The notes beneath the pieces were generated by a model, which did not search any database, had not been told where the DNA came from, and saw only the letters and a program-made list of their open reading frames with translations. From positions 62,001 through 126,000 of the forward strand of contig NZ_JAWHTD010000008.1 in the NCBI RefSeq assembly GCF_032586235.1: a stretch of DNA of 64,000 nt. Direction: 5' to 3'. The stretch's first letter is position 1; every line of letters starts with the position of its first letter. The stretch is from Aestuariicoccus sp032586235. Lineage in GTDB: Bacteria; Pseudomonadota; Alphaproteobacteria; Rhodobacterales; Rhodobacteraceae. Below, piece after piece: positions 8,680-17,969 of this stretch. Made by a program: the position numbers and the translations under genes.

Positions 8680-9105
8680 TCACTTGAGCTGGAGAGACCC
8701 GATATACTGGGTCAGCGCGATGATCCGAGCCGATGCGATCATCTGCGCATCCTCCGGGCTTATGCCCCGGTCCTCCACCAGCGCCTCGGCCTCCAGGAAG
8801 TCGCCCCAGATCGGCATCTCCGGCCCCCCGTGGCCCGGGATCCTGTCACGCCCGTCGATCGTGGCGTAGATTCTGGCGAACGGATAAGTCCCACCGTTTT
8901 CCCGCGCCAGCGTCCTCAGGTCCCTGGGCTTGATCGCGAAAAGCTCGCCCACCGGCCCGTCCCCGGCCCCTTCCGCGCCGTGGCACACGGCGCAGCGCTG
9001 TAGAAACTCCTGTTTGCCAAGGAACGGATCCTGCGCTTTGGCCGCCGTGACGCCGCTTAGAACAATCGCCATCGACAGACCAAGAACCGCTTGGAGGGTC
9101 CGCAT
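8680..9105 (-). CDS. Periplasmic c-type cytochrome
   Basis: A 141-residue class I cytochrome c with a cleavable signal peptide (ending TAAKAQ) and one heme-attachment motif CAVCH near residue 38. A likely axial methionine lies in PEMPIWGDF. The fold is small (about 115 mature residues), typical of electron carriers feeding terminal oxidases or dehydrogenases. Its N-terminal motif GKQEFLQRCAVCHGAEG and overall layout resemble the second cytochrome c gene at 39.0 kb. An FnrL-like box lies 61 bases upstream of the start, suggesting oxygen control. Confidence 0.92.
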   Translation of the reverse strand: MRTLQAVLGLSMAIVLSGVTAAKAQDPFLGKQEFLQRCAVCHGAEGAGDGPVGELFAIKPRDLRTLARENGGTYPFARIYATIDGRDRIPGHGGPEMPIWGDFLEAEALVEDRGISPEDAQMIASARIIALTQYIGSLQLK

Positions 9106-9165
9106 CGCACCCGCTCCCTTGCAAGGCTACCGATGCAAAGCCTGCCACGCCGAACCGCGAGAGCC

Positions 9166-9179
9166 TTGATATTTGTCAA
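9166..9179. promoter_or_regulatory. FnrL/FNR-like binding site upstream of cytochrome c
   Basis: TTGAT-ATTT-GTCAA matches the FNR/FnrL consensus TTGAT-N4-ATCAA at nine of ten positions. It lies 61 bases before the start of the minus-strand cytochrome c gene and just after the end of the ATPase gene, a sensible activator position. Confidence 0.55.
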
Positions 9180-9191
9180 GAAAGTGCGGGC

Positions 9192-10031
9192 TTACGCCAG
9201 CGCCACGCCCTGCCGGCCCGCCAGATCGGTGAAGAACTGCCAGGCCACCCGGCCAGACCGCGCGCCGCGCGTCGCCTGCCACTCGATCGCCTCGGCGCGC
9301 AGGGTGTCCTCGTCGAAGGGCACGCCGTAAGCGGCGCAATAGCCCCGGATCATCGACAGGTAATCGTCCTGCGTGCAAGGATGGAAGCCCAGCCAAAGCC
9401 CGAAACGGTCCGACAGCGACACCTTTTCCTCGACCGCCTCGGAGGGGTTGATCGCCGAGGACCGTTCGTTCTCGATCATGTCGCGGGGCATCAGGTGGCG
9501 GCGGTTGGAGGTGGCGTAGAACACCACGTTGTCCGTCCGCCCCTCGATCCCGCCGTCCAGCACCGCCTTCAGGGATTTGTAATGCTGGTCGTCATGGCTG
9601 AACGACAGGTCGTCGCAATAGAGCACGAAACGCGCCTTCGAGGCGCGCAGCAGGTTCAGCAGACGGCCCACCGACGGCAGATCCTCGCGCTGCAGCTCGA
9701 CCAGCTTCAGATCGTGCCCCTCGTCGCGCACGGTGGCATGTACCGCCTTCACCAGGCTCGACTTGCCCATCCCGCGCGAGCCCCAGAGCAACGCGTTGTT
9801 CGCCGGCAGCCCGCGCGCGAACTGGCGGGTGTTCTGCAAGAGAGTGTCGCGCGTCCGCTCGATCCCGATCAGCAGCGCCAGGTCGATGCGGTTGACCTCT
9901 GCCACGGGTTCCAGCCGGTCAGGGGCCACATGCCAGACAAAGGCCTCGGCGGCATCGAATTCAGGCGCGGCCATCGGCGCGGGCGCCATACGCTCCAGCG
10001 CCTCGGCGATACGCTCCATCGGGTCGGTCAC
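9192..10031 (-). CDS. DUF815 family ATPase
   Basis: A 279-residue AAA-type ATPase with Walker A GSRGMGKSS (about residues 84-91), Walker B-like RFVLYCDDLSF and a sensor-type FYATSNRRHL. The family (DUF815, COG2607) is widespread in proteobacteria; its role is not established. The start codon overlaps the tatC stop by four bases, so it is translationally coupled to the Tat translocase operon, although I know of no direct link to export. Confidence 0.88.
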   Translation of the reverse strand: MTDPMERIAEALERMAPAPMAAPEFDAAEAFVWHVAPDRLEPVAEVNRIDLALLIGIERTRDTLLQNTRQFARGLPANNALLWGSRGMGKSSLVKAVHATVRDEGHDLKLVELQREDLPSVGRLLNLLRASKARFVLYCDDLSFSHDDQHYKSLKAVLDGGIEGRTDNVVFYATSNRRHLMPRDMIENERSSAINPSEAVEEKVSLSDRFGLWLGFHPCTQDDYLSMIRGYCAAYGVPFDEDTLRAEAIEWQATRGARSGRVAWQFFTDLAGRQGVALA

Positions 10032-10915
10032 TTGCCGTCGTCCTCGTCGAATTCGCGCATCAGCGGGTCTTCTTCCTCGTCGTCGTCGAACCAGAGCCCC
10101 TGCTTTCGCAGCTCTGCCTCGCGCTTCTTTTCCACGCGGCCCACGAGGAAGATCGACACCTCGTAAAGACCGTAGACCACGACGAAAAGGATGACCTGGG
10201 TGATCACGTCGGGCGGCGTCACGAGGGCCGCCAGCACCAGGATGCCGACCACCGCGTATTTGCGCACCTCGCCCAGCCCCTTGGCCGACACCAGCCCCGC
10301 CTTGCCCATAAGGGTCAGCAGCACCGGCAGTTGAAAGCAGAGCCCGAAGGCGACGATGAACTTGACCGTCAGGTTCAGGTATTCCTGCGCCGAGCCCTGG
10401 AACACCACCGACAGGGGTGCCGCGTTCTGCCCGCCCTGCGGCAGCGCCTCGCCCTCGCCGCCGAACTGCTGAAAGCCGAGGAAGAAGTCATAGGCCAGCG
10501 GCGTGACCACGTAAAAGGCAAAGGACGCGCCCAGCAGGAACATAAAGGGCGACGCGATCAGGAACGGCAGGAACGCGCCTTTCTCGGACTTGTAGAGTCC
10601 CGGCGCAACAAAGCGCCACAACTGATTGGCGATGAACGGAAAAGACAGGATGAACCCGCCCAGAAGCGACACTTTGATGGCGACGAAGAAGCCCTCTTGC
10701 GGGCTGATGAAGATCAGGTCGCAATCCTGCCCGCGCTGAGCCAGAACCTGGCAGAGCGGCGCTGTGAGGAAGTTGAAGATCGGGGTCGCCACGGTGAAAC
10801 AGATCACCATGCCGATCAGGAAATAGACCACACAGCGAATGAGCCGTGTGCGCAGCTCGGCCAGATGCTCGATCAGCGGCGCGGCGCTGTCTTCGATCTC
10901 GTCACCCACACTCAT
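10028..10915 (-). CDS. tatC: Sec-independent protein translocase TatC
   Basis: TatC is the twin-arginine signal receptor and core of the Tat translocase that exports folded proteins across the inner membrane. The 295-residue protein begins with the conserved cytoplasmic IEHLAELRTRLIR and has six predicted membrane helices, with the conserved periplasmic-loop ISPQEGF and GGFILSFPFIANQLWRFVAP regions. The acidic, charged C-terminal tail (FDDDEEEDP) is longer than in E. coli. It overlaps tatB upstream and the DUF815 gene downstream by four bases each. One likely client, the TRAP binding protein with a twin-arginine signal, is encoded at 30 kb. Confidence 0.97.
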   Translation of the reverse strand: MSVGDEIEDSAAPLIEHLAELRTRLIRCVVYFLIGMVICFTVATPIFNFLTAPLCQVLAQRGQDCDLIFISPQEGFFVAIKVSLLGGFILSFPFIANQLWRFVAPGLYKSEKGAFLPFLIASPFMFLLGASFAFYVVTPLAYDFFLGFQQFGGEGEALPQGGQNAAPLSVVFQGSAQEYLNLTVKFIVAFGLCFQLPVLLTLMGKAGLVSAKGLGEVRKYAVVGILVLAALVTPPDVITQVILFVVVYGLYEVSIFLVGRVEKKREAELRKQGLWFDDDEEEDPLMREFDEDDGK

Positions 10916-11370
10916 GCATCATCCTTGGGCTTGCCGTCGGTCTCGGCCTTCAGATCGGCCTCGATCTGATCGGCCTTTTTCAGCGCCTCTTCCGCCTCGC
11001 GCTGCTTGCGCTCCGCAGCCTTGCGGGCGCTTGCGGCCTCGATCTTCTTGCGCGCGGCCTCACGCTCGGCCGACAATTTGCCGATCTCGCTGTCGGGGTC
11101 GAGATTGGTCATCGACTTGGCCGCACCCTTGACCCCGTCCATGGCCGACCCCACGGGGTTGGTCGCCGATTTGAACGTCTTGGCCACGTCACGGACGCCG
11201 GATTCGTCGGCGGCGTCGTTCATCGCGCGGCTGAATTCGCGGGCCATGCCGCGTGCCTTGCCCATGAACCGGCCCACGCTGCGGAACAGCATCGGCAGAT
11301 CCTTGGGCCCGACCACGATCAGGGCCACGATCCCGATGACCAGAAGCTCGGTCCAGCCAAGATCGAACAT
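10912..11370 (-). CDS. tatB: Sec-independent protein translocase TatB
   Basis: A 152-residue protein with the TatB start MFDLGWTELLVIGIVALIVV (Glu8 conserved), an amphipathic helix (GPKDLPMLFRSVGRFMGKA) and a long charged coiled-coil-like tail rich in Lys, Glu and Ala. TatB links TatC to TatA during translocation. The gene is seven bases after tatA and overlaps tatC by four. Confidence 0.95.
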   Translation of the reverse strand: MFDLGWTELLVIGIVALIVVGPKDLPMLFRSVGRFMGKARGMAREFSRAMNDAADESGVRDVAKTFKSATNPVGSAMDGVKGAAKSMTNLDPDSEIGKLSAEREAARKKIEAASARKAAERKQREAEEALKKADQIEADLKAETDGKPKDDA

Positions 11371-11377
11371 GCTGCGC

Positions 11378-11611
11378 TCAGGCCTTGGTCTTGTCGTTGG
11401 TCTCGGATTCGTTCGCGGGGGTCACGTCCTTGGCGTCGACCGCCTTGGCTTCGTCCTCCGCTTCCTGGCCGCCCTCGCTCACGCCCTTCTTGAACGCGGT
11501 GATGCCTTTGCCCACCTCGCCCATCAGCGACGAGATCTTGCCACGGCCAAACAGCACCAGCACGACAACGGCGATCAGCAGAAGGCCCGGAAGGCCGATA
11601 TTGTTGAGCAT
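11378..11611 (-). CDS. tatA: Sec-independent protein translocase TatA
   Basis: A 77-residue TatA: N-terminal membrane helix (LPGLLLIAVVVLVLFGRGK) followed by the conserved FGRGKISSLMGEVGKGI amphipathic helix and an acidic tail. TatA oligomers form the export pathway. I chose the ATG at 11611, with AGGAGA upstream; an in-frame start 17 codons earlier would add residues with no TatA counterpart. First gene of tatA-tatB-tatC-ATPase operon. Confidence 0.95.
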   Translation of the reverse strand: MLNNIGLPGLLLIAVVVLVLFGRGKISSLMGEVGKGITAFKKGVSEGGQEAEDEAKAVDAKDVTPANESETNDKTKA

Positions 11612-11737
11612 GTGTCTTCTCCTGTCACGCGGCGGCGGCATCAGGCCGCGCGCCGAAATCACATGCGGTATCTAGTGTCTTTCGCCGCCCCGGAAAAGCG
11701 CCAAAGCCACGTTGCCAGGGCGATTCGGGCGGGTTTT

Positions 11738-11773
11738 TTGTCAGCAACTTGTCAGGTGACAGGTTTTTGTCAG
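11738..11773. promoter_or_regulatory. Candidate operator: three TTGTCAG repeats and a TGTCA-GG-TGACA palindrome
   Basis: Immediately before the WYL regulator, TTGTCAG occurs at 11738, 11749 and 11767, and the middle copy forms a perfect inverted repeat TGTCA-GG-TGACA (11750-11761). The cluster ends 31 bases before the ATG and also faces the divergent tat operon. It is a plausible autoregulatory operator. Confidence 0.5.
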
Positions 11774-11804
11774 TATATGGGCGTCTCACCAGGGGAATCA
11801 CCGC

Positions 11805-12473
11805 ATGAAACGCGCCGACCGGCTCTACGCGCTGATGCAGCGCCTGCGCGACGGGCGCGTCCACACCGCCGAAGCGCTGGCCCAGGATCTCGGCGTGTCC
11901 GTCCGCACGATCTACCGCGACATGGACACGCTCGCCGCCTCTGGCGTGCCGGTCGAGGGCGCGCGCGGTCTGGGCTACGCGGCGCGCGCCACCACCACTT
12001 TGCCACCGCTCAACCTGACCGAGACCGAGCTAGAGGTCCTGCATCTGGGCCTCGCCGCCGTGGGCGCCGGCGGCATTCCCGACCTGGCCGCGGCGGCCGA
12101 AAGCCTCTCGGCCAAGATCGACGCCGTGCTGCCCGAGGACAGCGGCATGGCGGCCGGCCGCTTCGGCTTCGCCACCTACCCGTTCGCCGCCGCCGCCCTG
12201 GGGTTCCGCCACATGCCGGCGATCCGCTCGGCCATCCGCGCGCGGCAAAAACTGCGCCTGACCTTCGCCGACGCAGCCGCGCAAGACGTCCGCCCCCTGC
12301 ATCTCGATTACTGGGGCAGGATCTGGACCTGCGTGGTCTGGTCCGAAACAACCCAGACGTTTGAAACCTTCCGCATCGACCGCATCGACACCCTGACCAT
12401 CCTGCCCGGCCTCTTCGTGGACGAACCCGGCAAGACCCTCAAGGACTGGCACGCGCTCGATCAAGAGCGCTGA
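11805..12473 (+). CDS. HTH/WYL-domain transcriptional regulator (YafY family)
   Basis: A 222-residue regulator with an N-terminal DeoR-type winged helix (LYALMQRLRDGRVHTAEALA, then VSVRTIYRDMDTLAASG) and a C-terminal WYL effector domain (RLTFADA, then HLDYWGRIWTCVVW, where the usual WYL tripeptide is replaced). WYL domains bind nucleotides or other small ligands. It is transcribed away from tatA, and the repeated motif in the shared promoter region suggests self-control. The ligand and targets are unknown. Confidence 0.88.
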   Translation: MKRADRLYALMQRLRDGRVHTAEALAQDLGVSVRTIYRDMDTLAASGVPVEGARGLGYAARATTTLPPLNLTETELEVLHLGLAAVGAGGIPDLAAAAESLSAKIDAVLPEDSGMAAGRFGFATYPFAAAALGFRHMPAIRSAIRARQKLRLTFADAAAQDVRPLHLDYWGRIWTCVVWSETTQTFETFRIDRIDTLTILPGLFVDEPGKTLKDWHALDQER

Positions 12474-12480
12474 TCCCGCT

Positions 12481-12528
12481 TTCATCTGGTTATAAATATC
12501 CGGGGGGCACGGGGGGCTGGCCCCCCGC
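12481..12528. repeat. Intergenic repeat with G-rich hairpin, probable bidirectional terminator
   Basis: TTCATCTGGTTATAAATATC followed by a C and a run of G, then a GGGGGG-CTGG-CCCCCC hairpin (12511-12526). The first part recurs in near-identical form at 63293 and 63388. It lies between convergent genes (WYL regulator and ABC ATPase), where a terminator is expected. Confidence 0.55.
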
Positions 12529-12558
12529 CGCTGCCAAAGTCGCCTTGCCCTGAAGTCG

Positions 12559-13644
<1,086 letters not shown>

Positions 13645-13706
13645 GGTTGCCTTGATGCCTCGCGTCTATTCCCGATGGAAACCATCGGATTTGCGAAGCA
13701 GCCGTA

Positions 13707-15083
13707 TCAGCCCGCCTTGGCGGCTGCAACCCTCCGGCTGCCCAACAGCACCGCCGCGAACCCGGCGATCAGCACCACGAGGCAGATCGCGAAGAGCTGC
13801 TCGTATTTGTGCCCCTCCGGCAGGATCGCCGCCCCCCAGGCCGTGCCGCGCGCGAAATAGACCGCCGCCCCCGCCATCGCCGCGCCCCAGGCCGCAAGAT
13901 AGGCCCAGACGGCGATCCGCCGCCGCAGCACCAGCCCGACGATCAAGACCGGCGTCAGAAAGAGGCTCGCCGTGCCGCTGACCGCCACTGCGTCGAACAA
14001 AGTCTGGCTGCCCCAGAGCGTCAGGCCCGTGCCCGCCAGTGCAAAGACCGCCATCGCCAGCCGCCCGCCCAGCAGCGACCGGGGCGCCAGGCGCAGCTCT
14101 TCGACCACCAGCCGCGCCGCCGAGGAAAGCGCCGAATCCAGCGTCGACAGCGCCGAGACCAGCAGCGACAGCATCAGCGCCGCAAAAACCGGCGCGGGGA
14201 ACATCGCGCCCCAGGTGCCGATCAGCTGGCCCTCATAGGCCGCGCCCACCAGGCTCGCCTGGATGCCGAAGGCCCCGAAGGCCAGGATGCAAAGCGCCGA
14301 AATCCAGAAGGCATGCAGGAAGGACGCGCGCGTCGTCGCCTCATCCGCGATGAAACCGCGGTCCATCATCACCGGGTCGTGCGCCGGGTAGGAAAACACC
14401 TGCAACGCCGCCACCGCCAGCAGCACCCATCCCAGATAGCCGCCCGAGACACCGGGCGCCGTCACCACCGCGCCCAGCGAAAAGCCCGGGCTCAGCACCA
14501 ACGCGGCAAAGGCCAGCGCGAAGACCCCCAGGAACAGCACCATCTGAACCACGTCGGTCCGCAGCGCCGCACTCAGACCGCCCCAGGCGGAATAGGCCAG
14601 CGCCAGCGCCGCCACGACCACGATCGCGGCCAGATCGCTGCCCGGCGCGACCGCGGCAAAGATCAGCCCCACCACCAGCAGGTTGGCGAACACCTCGGAC
14701 AAGAGCCTGAGCGCGATCACCAGGTTATAGGCCCCGGTGCCCGCCGCGCCGTATTCGTCGCGCAGCCAGTCCTGCATCGACCTTGCGCCGTGCGCACGCA
14801 GCCGCGCCACGATATAGCCGCCGCTCAGGAACGACCCGTAATAGGCGGCATAGGCCAAAGTGCCGGCAATGCCGTAGTAATAGCCCAGGATGGCCGAATT
14901 CATCAGCGAGCGCGCGAAAATCCAGGTGGTCACCTGGCTCAGCACCAGCGTCCAGAGCCCCGGCGCGCGCCCGTCCGCCCCCAACCCGCCGAAAAATCCC
15001 TCGACCGTGGCGCGGCGCGGCGCGGCCCAGAAACTCAACAGAACGATGACGCCGAACGCAGCGGCGAGGGACATGGCGGACAC
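13707..15083 (-). CDS. Sodium:solute symporter family transporter
   Basis: A 458-residue integral membrane protein with about 12-13 hydrophobic segments and the sodium:solute symporter pattern, including the N-terminal TWIFARSLMNSAILGYYYG region and ALAYSAWGGLSAALRTDVVQ that matches the conserved GGxxAVxxTD segment. Substrate is not evident. I chose the GTG at 15083, which has AAGGAG seven bases upstream; a TTG at 15089 is too close to that site and an ATG at 15074 rather far. The gene stands alone between an ABC ATPase and a PIN gene, all on the minus strand. Confidence 0.85.
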   Translation of the reverse strand: MSAMSLAAAFGVIVLLSFWAAPRRATVEGFFGGLGADGRAPGLWTLVLSQVTTWIFARSLMNSAILGYYYGIAGTLAYAAYYGSFLSGGYIVARLRAHGARSMQDWLRDEYGAAGTGAYNLVIALRLLSEVFANLLVVGLIFAAVAPGSDLAAIVVVAALALAYSAWGGLSAALRTDVVQMVLFLGVFALAFAALVLSPGFSLGAVVTAPGVSGGYLGWVLLAVAALQVFSYPAHDPVMMDRGFIADEATTRASFLHAFWISALCILAFGAFGIQASLVGAAYEGQLIGTWGAMFPAPVFAALMLSLLVSALSTLDSALSSAARLVVEELRLAPRSLLGGRLAMAVFALAGTGLTLWGSQTLFDAVAVSGTASLFLTPVLIVGLVLRRRIAVWAYLAAWGAAMAGAAVYFARGTAWGAAILPEGHKYEQLFAICLVVLIAGFAAVLLGSRRVAAAKAG

Positions 15084-15173
15084 CGGCAAGCTCCTTGGTT
15101 TTCCAGAGCGCTAGCAGCCCGCGGCCCCTGCCGCCAGCCGTGTTACGCGCCCCTGTCGGGAACGTGAGCCGTC

Positions 15174-15203
15174 GCGAGGAAAGGCCGCAAGGGCTTGACG
15201 AGC
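15174..15203. repeat. Terminator-like repeat, copy 1 (after PIN gene)
   Basis: On the minus strand this sequence begins seven bases after the PIN-gene stop. It matches 40382-40411 (which lies after prfB) at 28 of 30 bases. The core is an imperfect six-base stem around a TTGC loop followed by TT, so it looks like a reused 3' end element. Confidence 0.45.
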
Positions 15204-15210
15204 GCCCCGC

Positions 15211-15750
15211 CTAGCCCAGCGCCTTGCCGAGCCGCGGCAGGCGCGCTTTTTTCAAAAGCGCGCGCATCTGCCAGTCCTCGCCCGACAGCCGCCGCGCCTC
15301 GGCCAGCACCCGCTCGCAGACCTGTCCGACGCCCTCGGGATCGGCCTGCCAGCACCCCAGCAGAAAGGCGTCGGGATCGGCGCGGCTCAGCCCTTCCTCG
15401 GCCAGCACGTTGCGTGGAAAATCCGACGCGTTCAGTGTCAGGATCAGATCCGCCGACCCGGCGATGGCGGCGGCCAGCACATGCACATCGGCCGGGTCCG
15501 GCAACCACAGCCGCGCCTCGAGCGATGGCGGCCAGGTCATCTCGGCCCCCGGCCATGCCGCGCCAAGCGTGGCGATCTCGCCGCGCGCCTGCGCCTCGCC
15601 CCCCGGGCCCAGCTTGCGCGCGGCGCGGGCCCATTCCTCGAGGATGCGCGCCGACCAGAGCGGCGTGAAGGCGCCGGTCGCCGCCACGCCCAGCACCACC
15701 TCGCGCATCACGGTCGGATAAAGCACGCAGGTGTCGATCAGAACCTTCAC
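15211..15750 (-). CDS. PIN domain protein (RSP_2648-like family)
   Basis: A 179-residue PIN-like protein starting MKVLIDTCVLYP, with acidic residues at the positions expected of the nuclease site (Asp6, Glu38/39, Asp in LPDPADVHVLAAA and LTLNASDFP). PIN domains usually cut RNA, often as toxins, but no antitoxin gene is adjacent. Instead its ATG overlaps the stop of an RNA methyltransferase gene by four bases, the arrangement conserved in Rhodobacteraceae, which suggests a shared role in RNA metabolism. Confidence 0.82.
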   Translation of the reverse strand: MKVLIDTCVLYPTVMREVVLGVAATGAFTPLWSARILEEWARAARKLGPGGEAQARGEIATLGAAWPGAEMTWPPSLEARLWLPDPADVHVLAAAIAGSADLILTLNASDFPRNVLAEEGLSRADPDAFLLGCWQADPEGVGQVCERVLAEARRLSGEDWQMRALLKKARLPRLGKALG

Positions 15751-16943
15751 AGCCGGAAAAACAGCGCCTTGAGATAGCCGCTTTCAGCCAGCTGCGGCAG
15801 CAGCGGATGGTCAGGCCCCGCCTGCCCGGTGTGGATCAGCTGCGCGCGCCGCCCGGCGCGTCCGATGCCGCGCAGGCAGGCACCGGTAAAGGCCGTCAGA
15901 TCGGCCGCGTGCGAGCACGAGCAGAGCACCAGAAAGCCGCCCTCCTCCACCAGTCCCGCCGACAGCCGCGCCACGCGCTCATAGGCGCGCAGCCCGGCAT
16001 CGAGCGCCGGTTTGGCCGGCGCAAAGGCGGGCGGGTCGCAGATCACCAGATCGAACCGCGCCGCCTCGTCGCCCAGCGCGCCCAGCACGTCGAACGCATC
16101 GCCCTGCCGCGTGGCGAGGCGCGCCTCCGCCCCCATCCGGCGCGCGCCCTCTTGGGCCAGCGCCAGCGCCGGGGCCGAGCCGTCCACCGACAGCGCCGAC
16201 ACAGCGCCCCCCGCCAGCGACGCCAGCGCGAAGCCGCCCACATGGCTGAAGACGTCGAGCACCCGCGCATCCCGCGCCAGACGCGCGGCGAAGGCATGAT
16301 TGGGCCGCTGATCATAGAACAGCCCGGTCTTCTGACCGCCGGTCAGATCGGCCATGTAAGTGGCCCCGTTCATCCCCACCGGCACCGGCGCATCGGGCGC
16401 CGCACCACGCAGCACCGCGTCCGCATCGTCAAGCCCTTCCAGCTGCCGCCCACGCCCGCCCGCGTTCTTCAGCACCGTTGTCACGCCCGTGACCTCGACC
16501 AGCGCCTCGACCAACGGCTCCAGCAGCACATCGGCCCATGCCGCGTTGGGCTGCACCACCGCGATGTCGCCGAACCGGTCGATGATCACGCCGGGCAGCC
16601 CGTCGGCCTCGGCATGGATCAGCCGGTAGTAGGGCGCCTCGAAGAGCCGCTCGCGCAATTCCAGCGCGCGGGCCAGCCGTGCGGCGAACCAGTCGCGATC
16701 CGGCACTGCCGCGCCCTCGCGGTCGAGCATCCGGCAGACGATCCGCGAGGCCGGGTTGACCGCGACCAGCCCCAGGGCCGTTCGCTCGGCATCCTCCAGC
16801 AGGGCGACCGTGCCGGGCACCAGCGCCTTGGTGCGCCGGTCAACGACCAGTTCATTGGCATAGACCCAGGGAAACCCGCGGCGGATCGCGCGGGCATTGG
16901 CCTTGGGCTTGAGACGTACAACGGGCAAAGAGGGCGGTGTCAT
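15747..16943 (-). CDS. Class I SAM-dependent rRNA methyltransferase, RlmI-like
   Basis: A 398-residue protein with an N-terminal PUA-like domain (GFPWVYANELVVD), a central EEHxx-type linker (LIHAEADGLPGVIIDRFGD) and a C-terminal methyltransferase fold with SAM motif VLDVFSHVGGFAL and catalytic-side DLVICDPPAFA. Family members (RlmI/RlmK) make 5-methylcytosine in 23S rRNA, with a Cys nucleophile; here LVLCSCSHAADL supplies cysteines at the expected place. The target base is not proven. It overlaps the PIN gene downstream. Confidence 0.88.
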   Translation of the reverse strand: MTPPSLPVVRLKPKANARAIRRGFPWVYANELVVDRRTKALVPGTVALLEDAERTALGLVAVNPASRIVCRMLDREGAAVPDRDWFAARLARALELRERLFEAPYYRLIHAEADGLPGVIIDRFGDIAVVQPNAAWADVLLEPLVEALVEVTGVTTVLKNAGGRGRQLEGLDDADAVLRGAAPDAPVPVGMNGATYMADLTGGQKTGLFYDQRPNHAFAARLARDARVLDVFSHVGGFALASLAGGAVSALSVDGSAPALALAQEGARRMGAEARLATRQGDAFDVLGALGDEAARFDLVICDPPAFAPAKPALDAGLRAYERVARLSAGLVEEGGFLVLCSCSHAADLTAFTGACLRGIGRAGRRAQLIHTGQAGPDHPLLPQLAESGYLKALFFRL

Positions 16944-16985
16944 ACCGCCCTCTCTATCCTTGGCCTCGTCCGGGGGAAAGCCCGG

Positions 16986-17726
16986 TTATATCTGGCCCGC
17001 CGCCTGCGCCAGCCGGGGCCCGACGTTCTTGTAGCCGCCGGGGTGGGTCAGCTCGGCCACAAAGACCTGCCGCAGATGCCGCGCGATGCGTTCCTTCATC
17101 GTCAGCCCCTGACGGTCCGCCGCCTTGGCCCGCTCGCCGCCCAGCGCATTCAGATTGGTCCTGAGTTCCTTCACCTCGCGCAGCACCGCGCCGCTTTCGG
17201 GATCGCGCAGCACCAGGTCGAAAACGATGTTGTGCACCCCTCCGATGGAATAGCGGGTCTTTTCGCTGACCGAATGGAACCGGCGCAGCGTGATCTCGAC
17301 CGTTGCAACGCGCGCCCCTGCGGTGTCGGGCCTGGCGCGCTCCAGCGCGTCGCGGAAGATCGCCGCCACCTGTTCCTTGCGGTTGCCGTAAGGATCACCG
17401 CGCCAGACGATGTCGCCCCAGGGATAAAAGAGATTGGCCTCGGACACCTTGAGATCCTGCGGCACCACGATCTTGACCTCGCCGATGCCAAGCGCCGACG
17501 CCGACCGGTAGCCGGGGCTGTCGGGCAGCGGGCGGGCCGCGGGCAATGTCGCGGGGTCCAGCGACGTCATGGGGATTTCGGCGTGATCGGCCGGTATGCT
17601 GACCGGCACGACCGCCTCGCTCGGCAGCGTCTCGAACGGCGCGTTGCGCATCGCGGTGTCCACCTGCGCGCAGGCCGACAGCCCCGCCGCCACGCCCATC
17701 AGCGCCATGATCCGAAGAAGTTTCAT
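16986..17726 (-). CDS. Conserved lipoprotein (DUF6778-like)
   Basis: A 246-residue predicted lipoprotein: signal MKLLRIMALMGVAAG and lipobox LSAC with Cys19. The mature part is a soluble domain with ITLRRFHSVSEKTRYSIGG and NIVFDLVLRDPESG, a beta-rich pattern conserved in Rhodobacterales proteins named DUF6778. Function is unknown; it is likely anchored in the envelope. It diverges from edd, sharing a 243-base promoter region. Confidence 0.75.
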   Translation of the reverse strand: MKLLRIMALMGVAAGLSACAQVDTAMRNAPFETLPSEAVVPVSIPADHAEIPMTSLDPATLPAARPLPDSPGYRSASALGIGEVKIVVPQDLKVSEANLFYPWGDIVWRGDPYGNRKEQVAAIFRDALERARPDTAGARVATVEITLRRFHSVSEKTRYSIGGVHNIVFDLVLRDPESGAVLREVKELRTNLNALGGERAKAADRQGLTMKERIARHLRQVFVAELTHPGGYKNVGPRLAQAAGQI

Positions 17727-17915
17727 TTCTCACCCTCTCGATCCAGCCCGCGCTCTCCGGCGCGGCTTTCCATCGAGGAGAATCACCGGCAATTCGGTCG
17801 GATTTGAGGCAAAAGCAGTGTTTCTTTCTGGCGCCCAATGCGTTTCCATCTGCGCACCAATCCTGCGGCGCCGGGGGCGCTTTGCCGCAGGAAATCAAAC
17901 CGGGGGACCTTTACT

Positions 17916-17927
17916 GTTAGCGCTAAC
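17916..17927. promoter_or_regulatory. LacI-family-like operator before edd
   Basis: A perfect 12-base palindrome GTTAGCGCTAAC, in the context TGTTAGCGCTAACC, lies 42 bases before the edd start. The AGCGCT core with TGTTA/TAACA flanks is the usual form of operators for LacI-family sugar regulators. A one-mismatch copy lies at 31007. Confidence 0.6.
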
Positions 17928-17969
17928 CGGGGTATCCCGCGCCCAACGCGACACCTGAGGGAGGACGCC

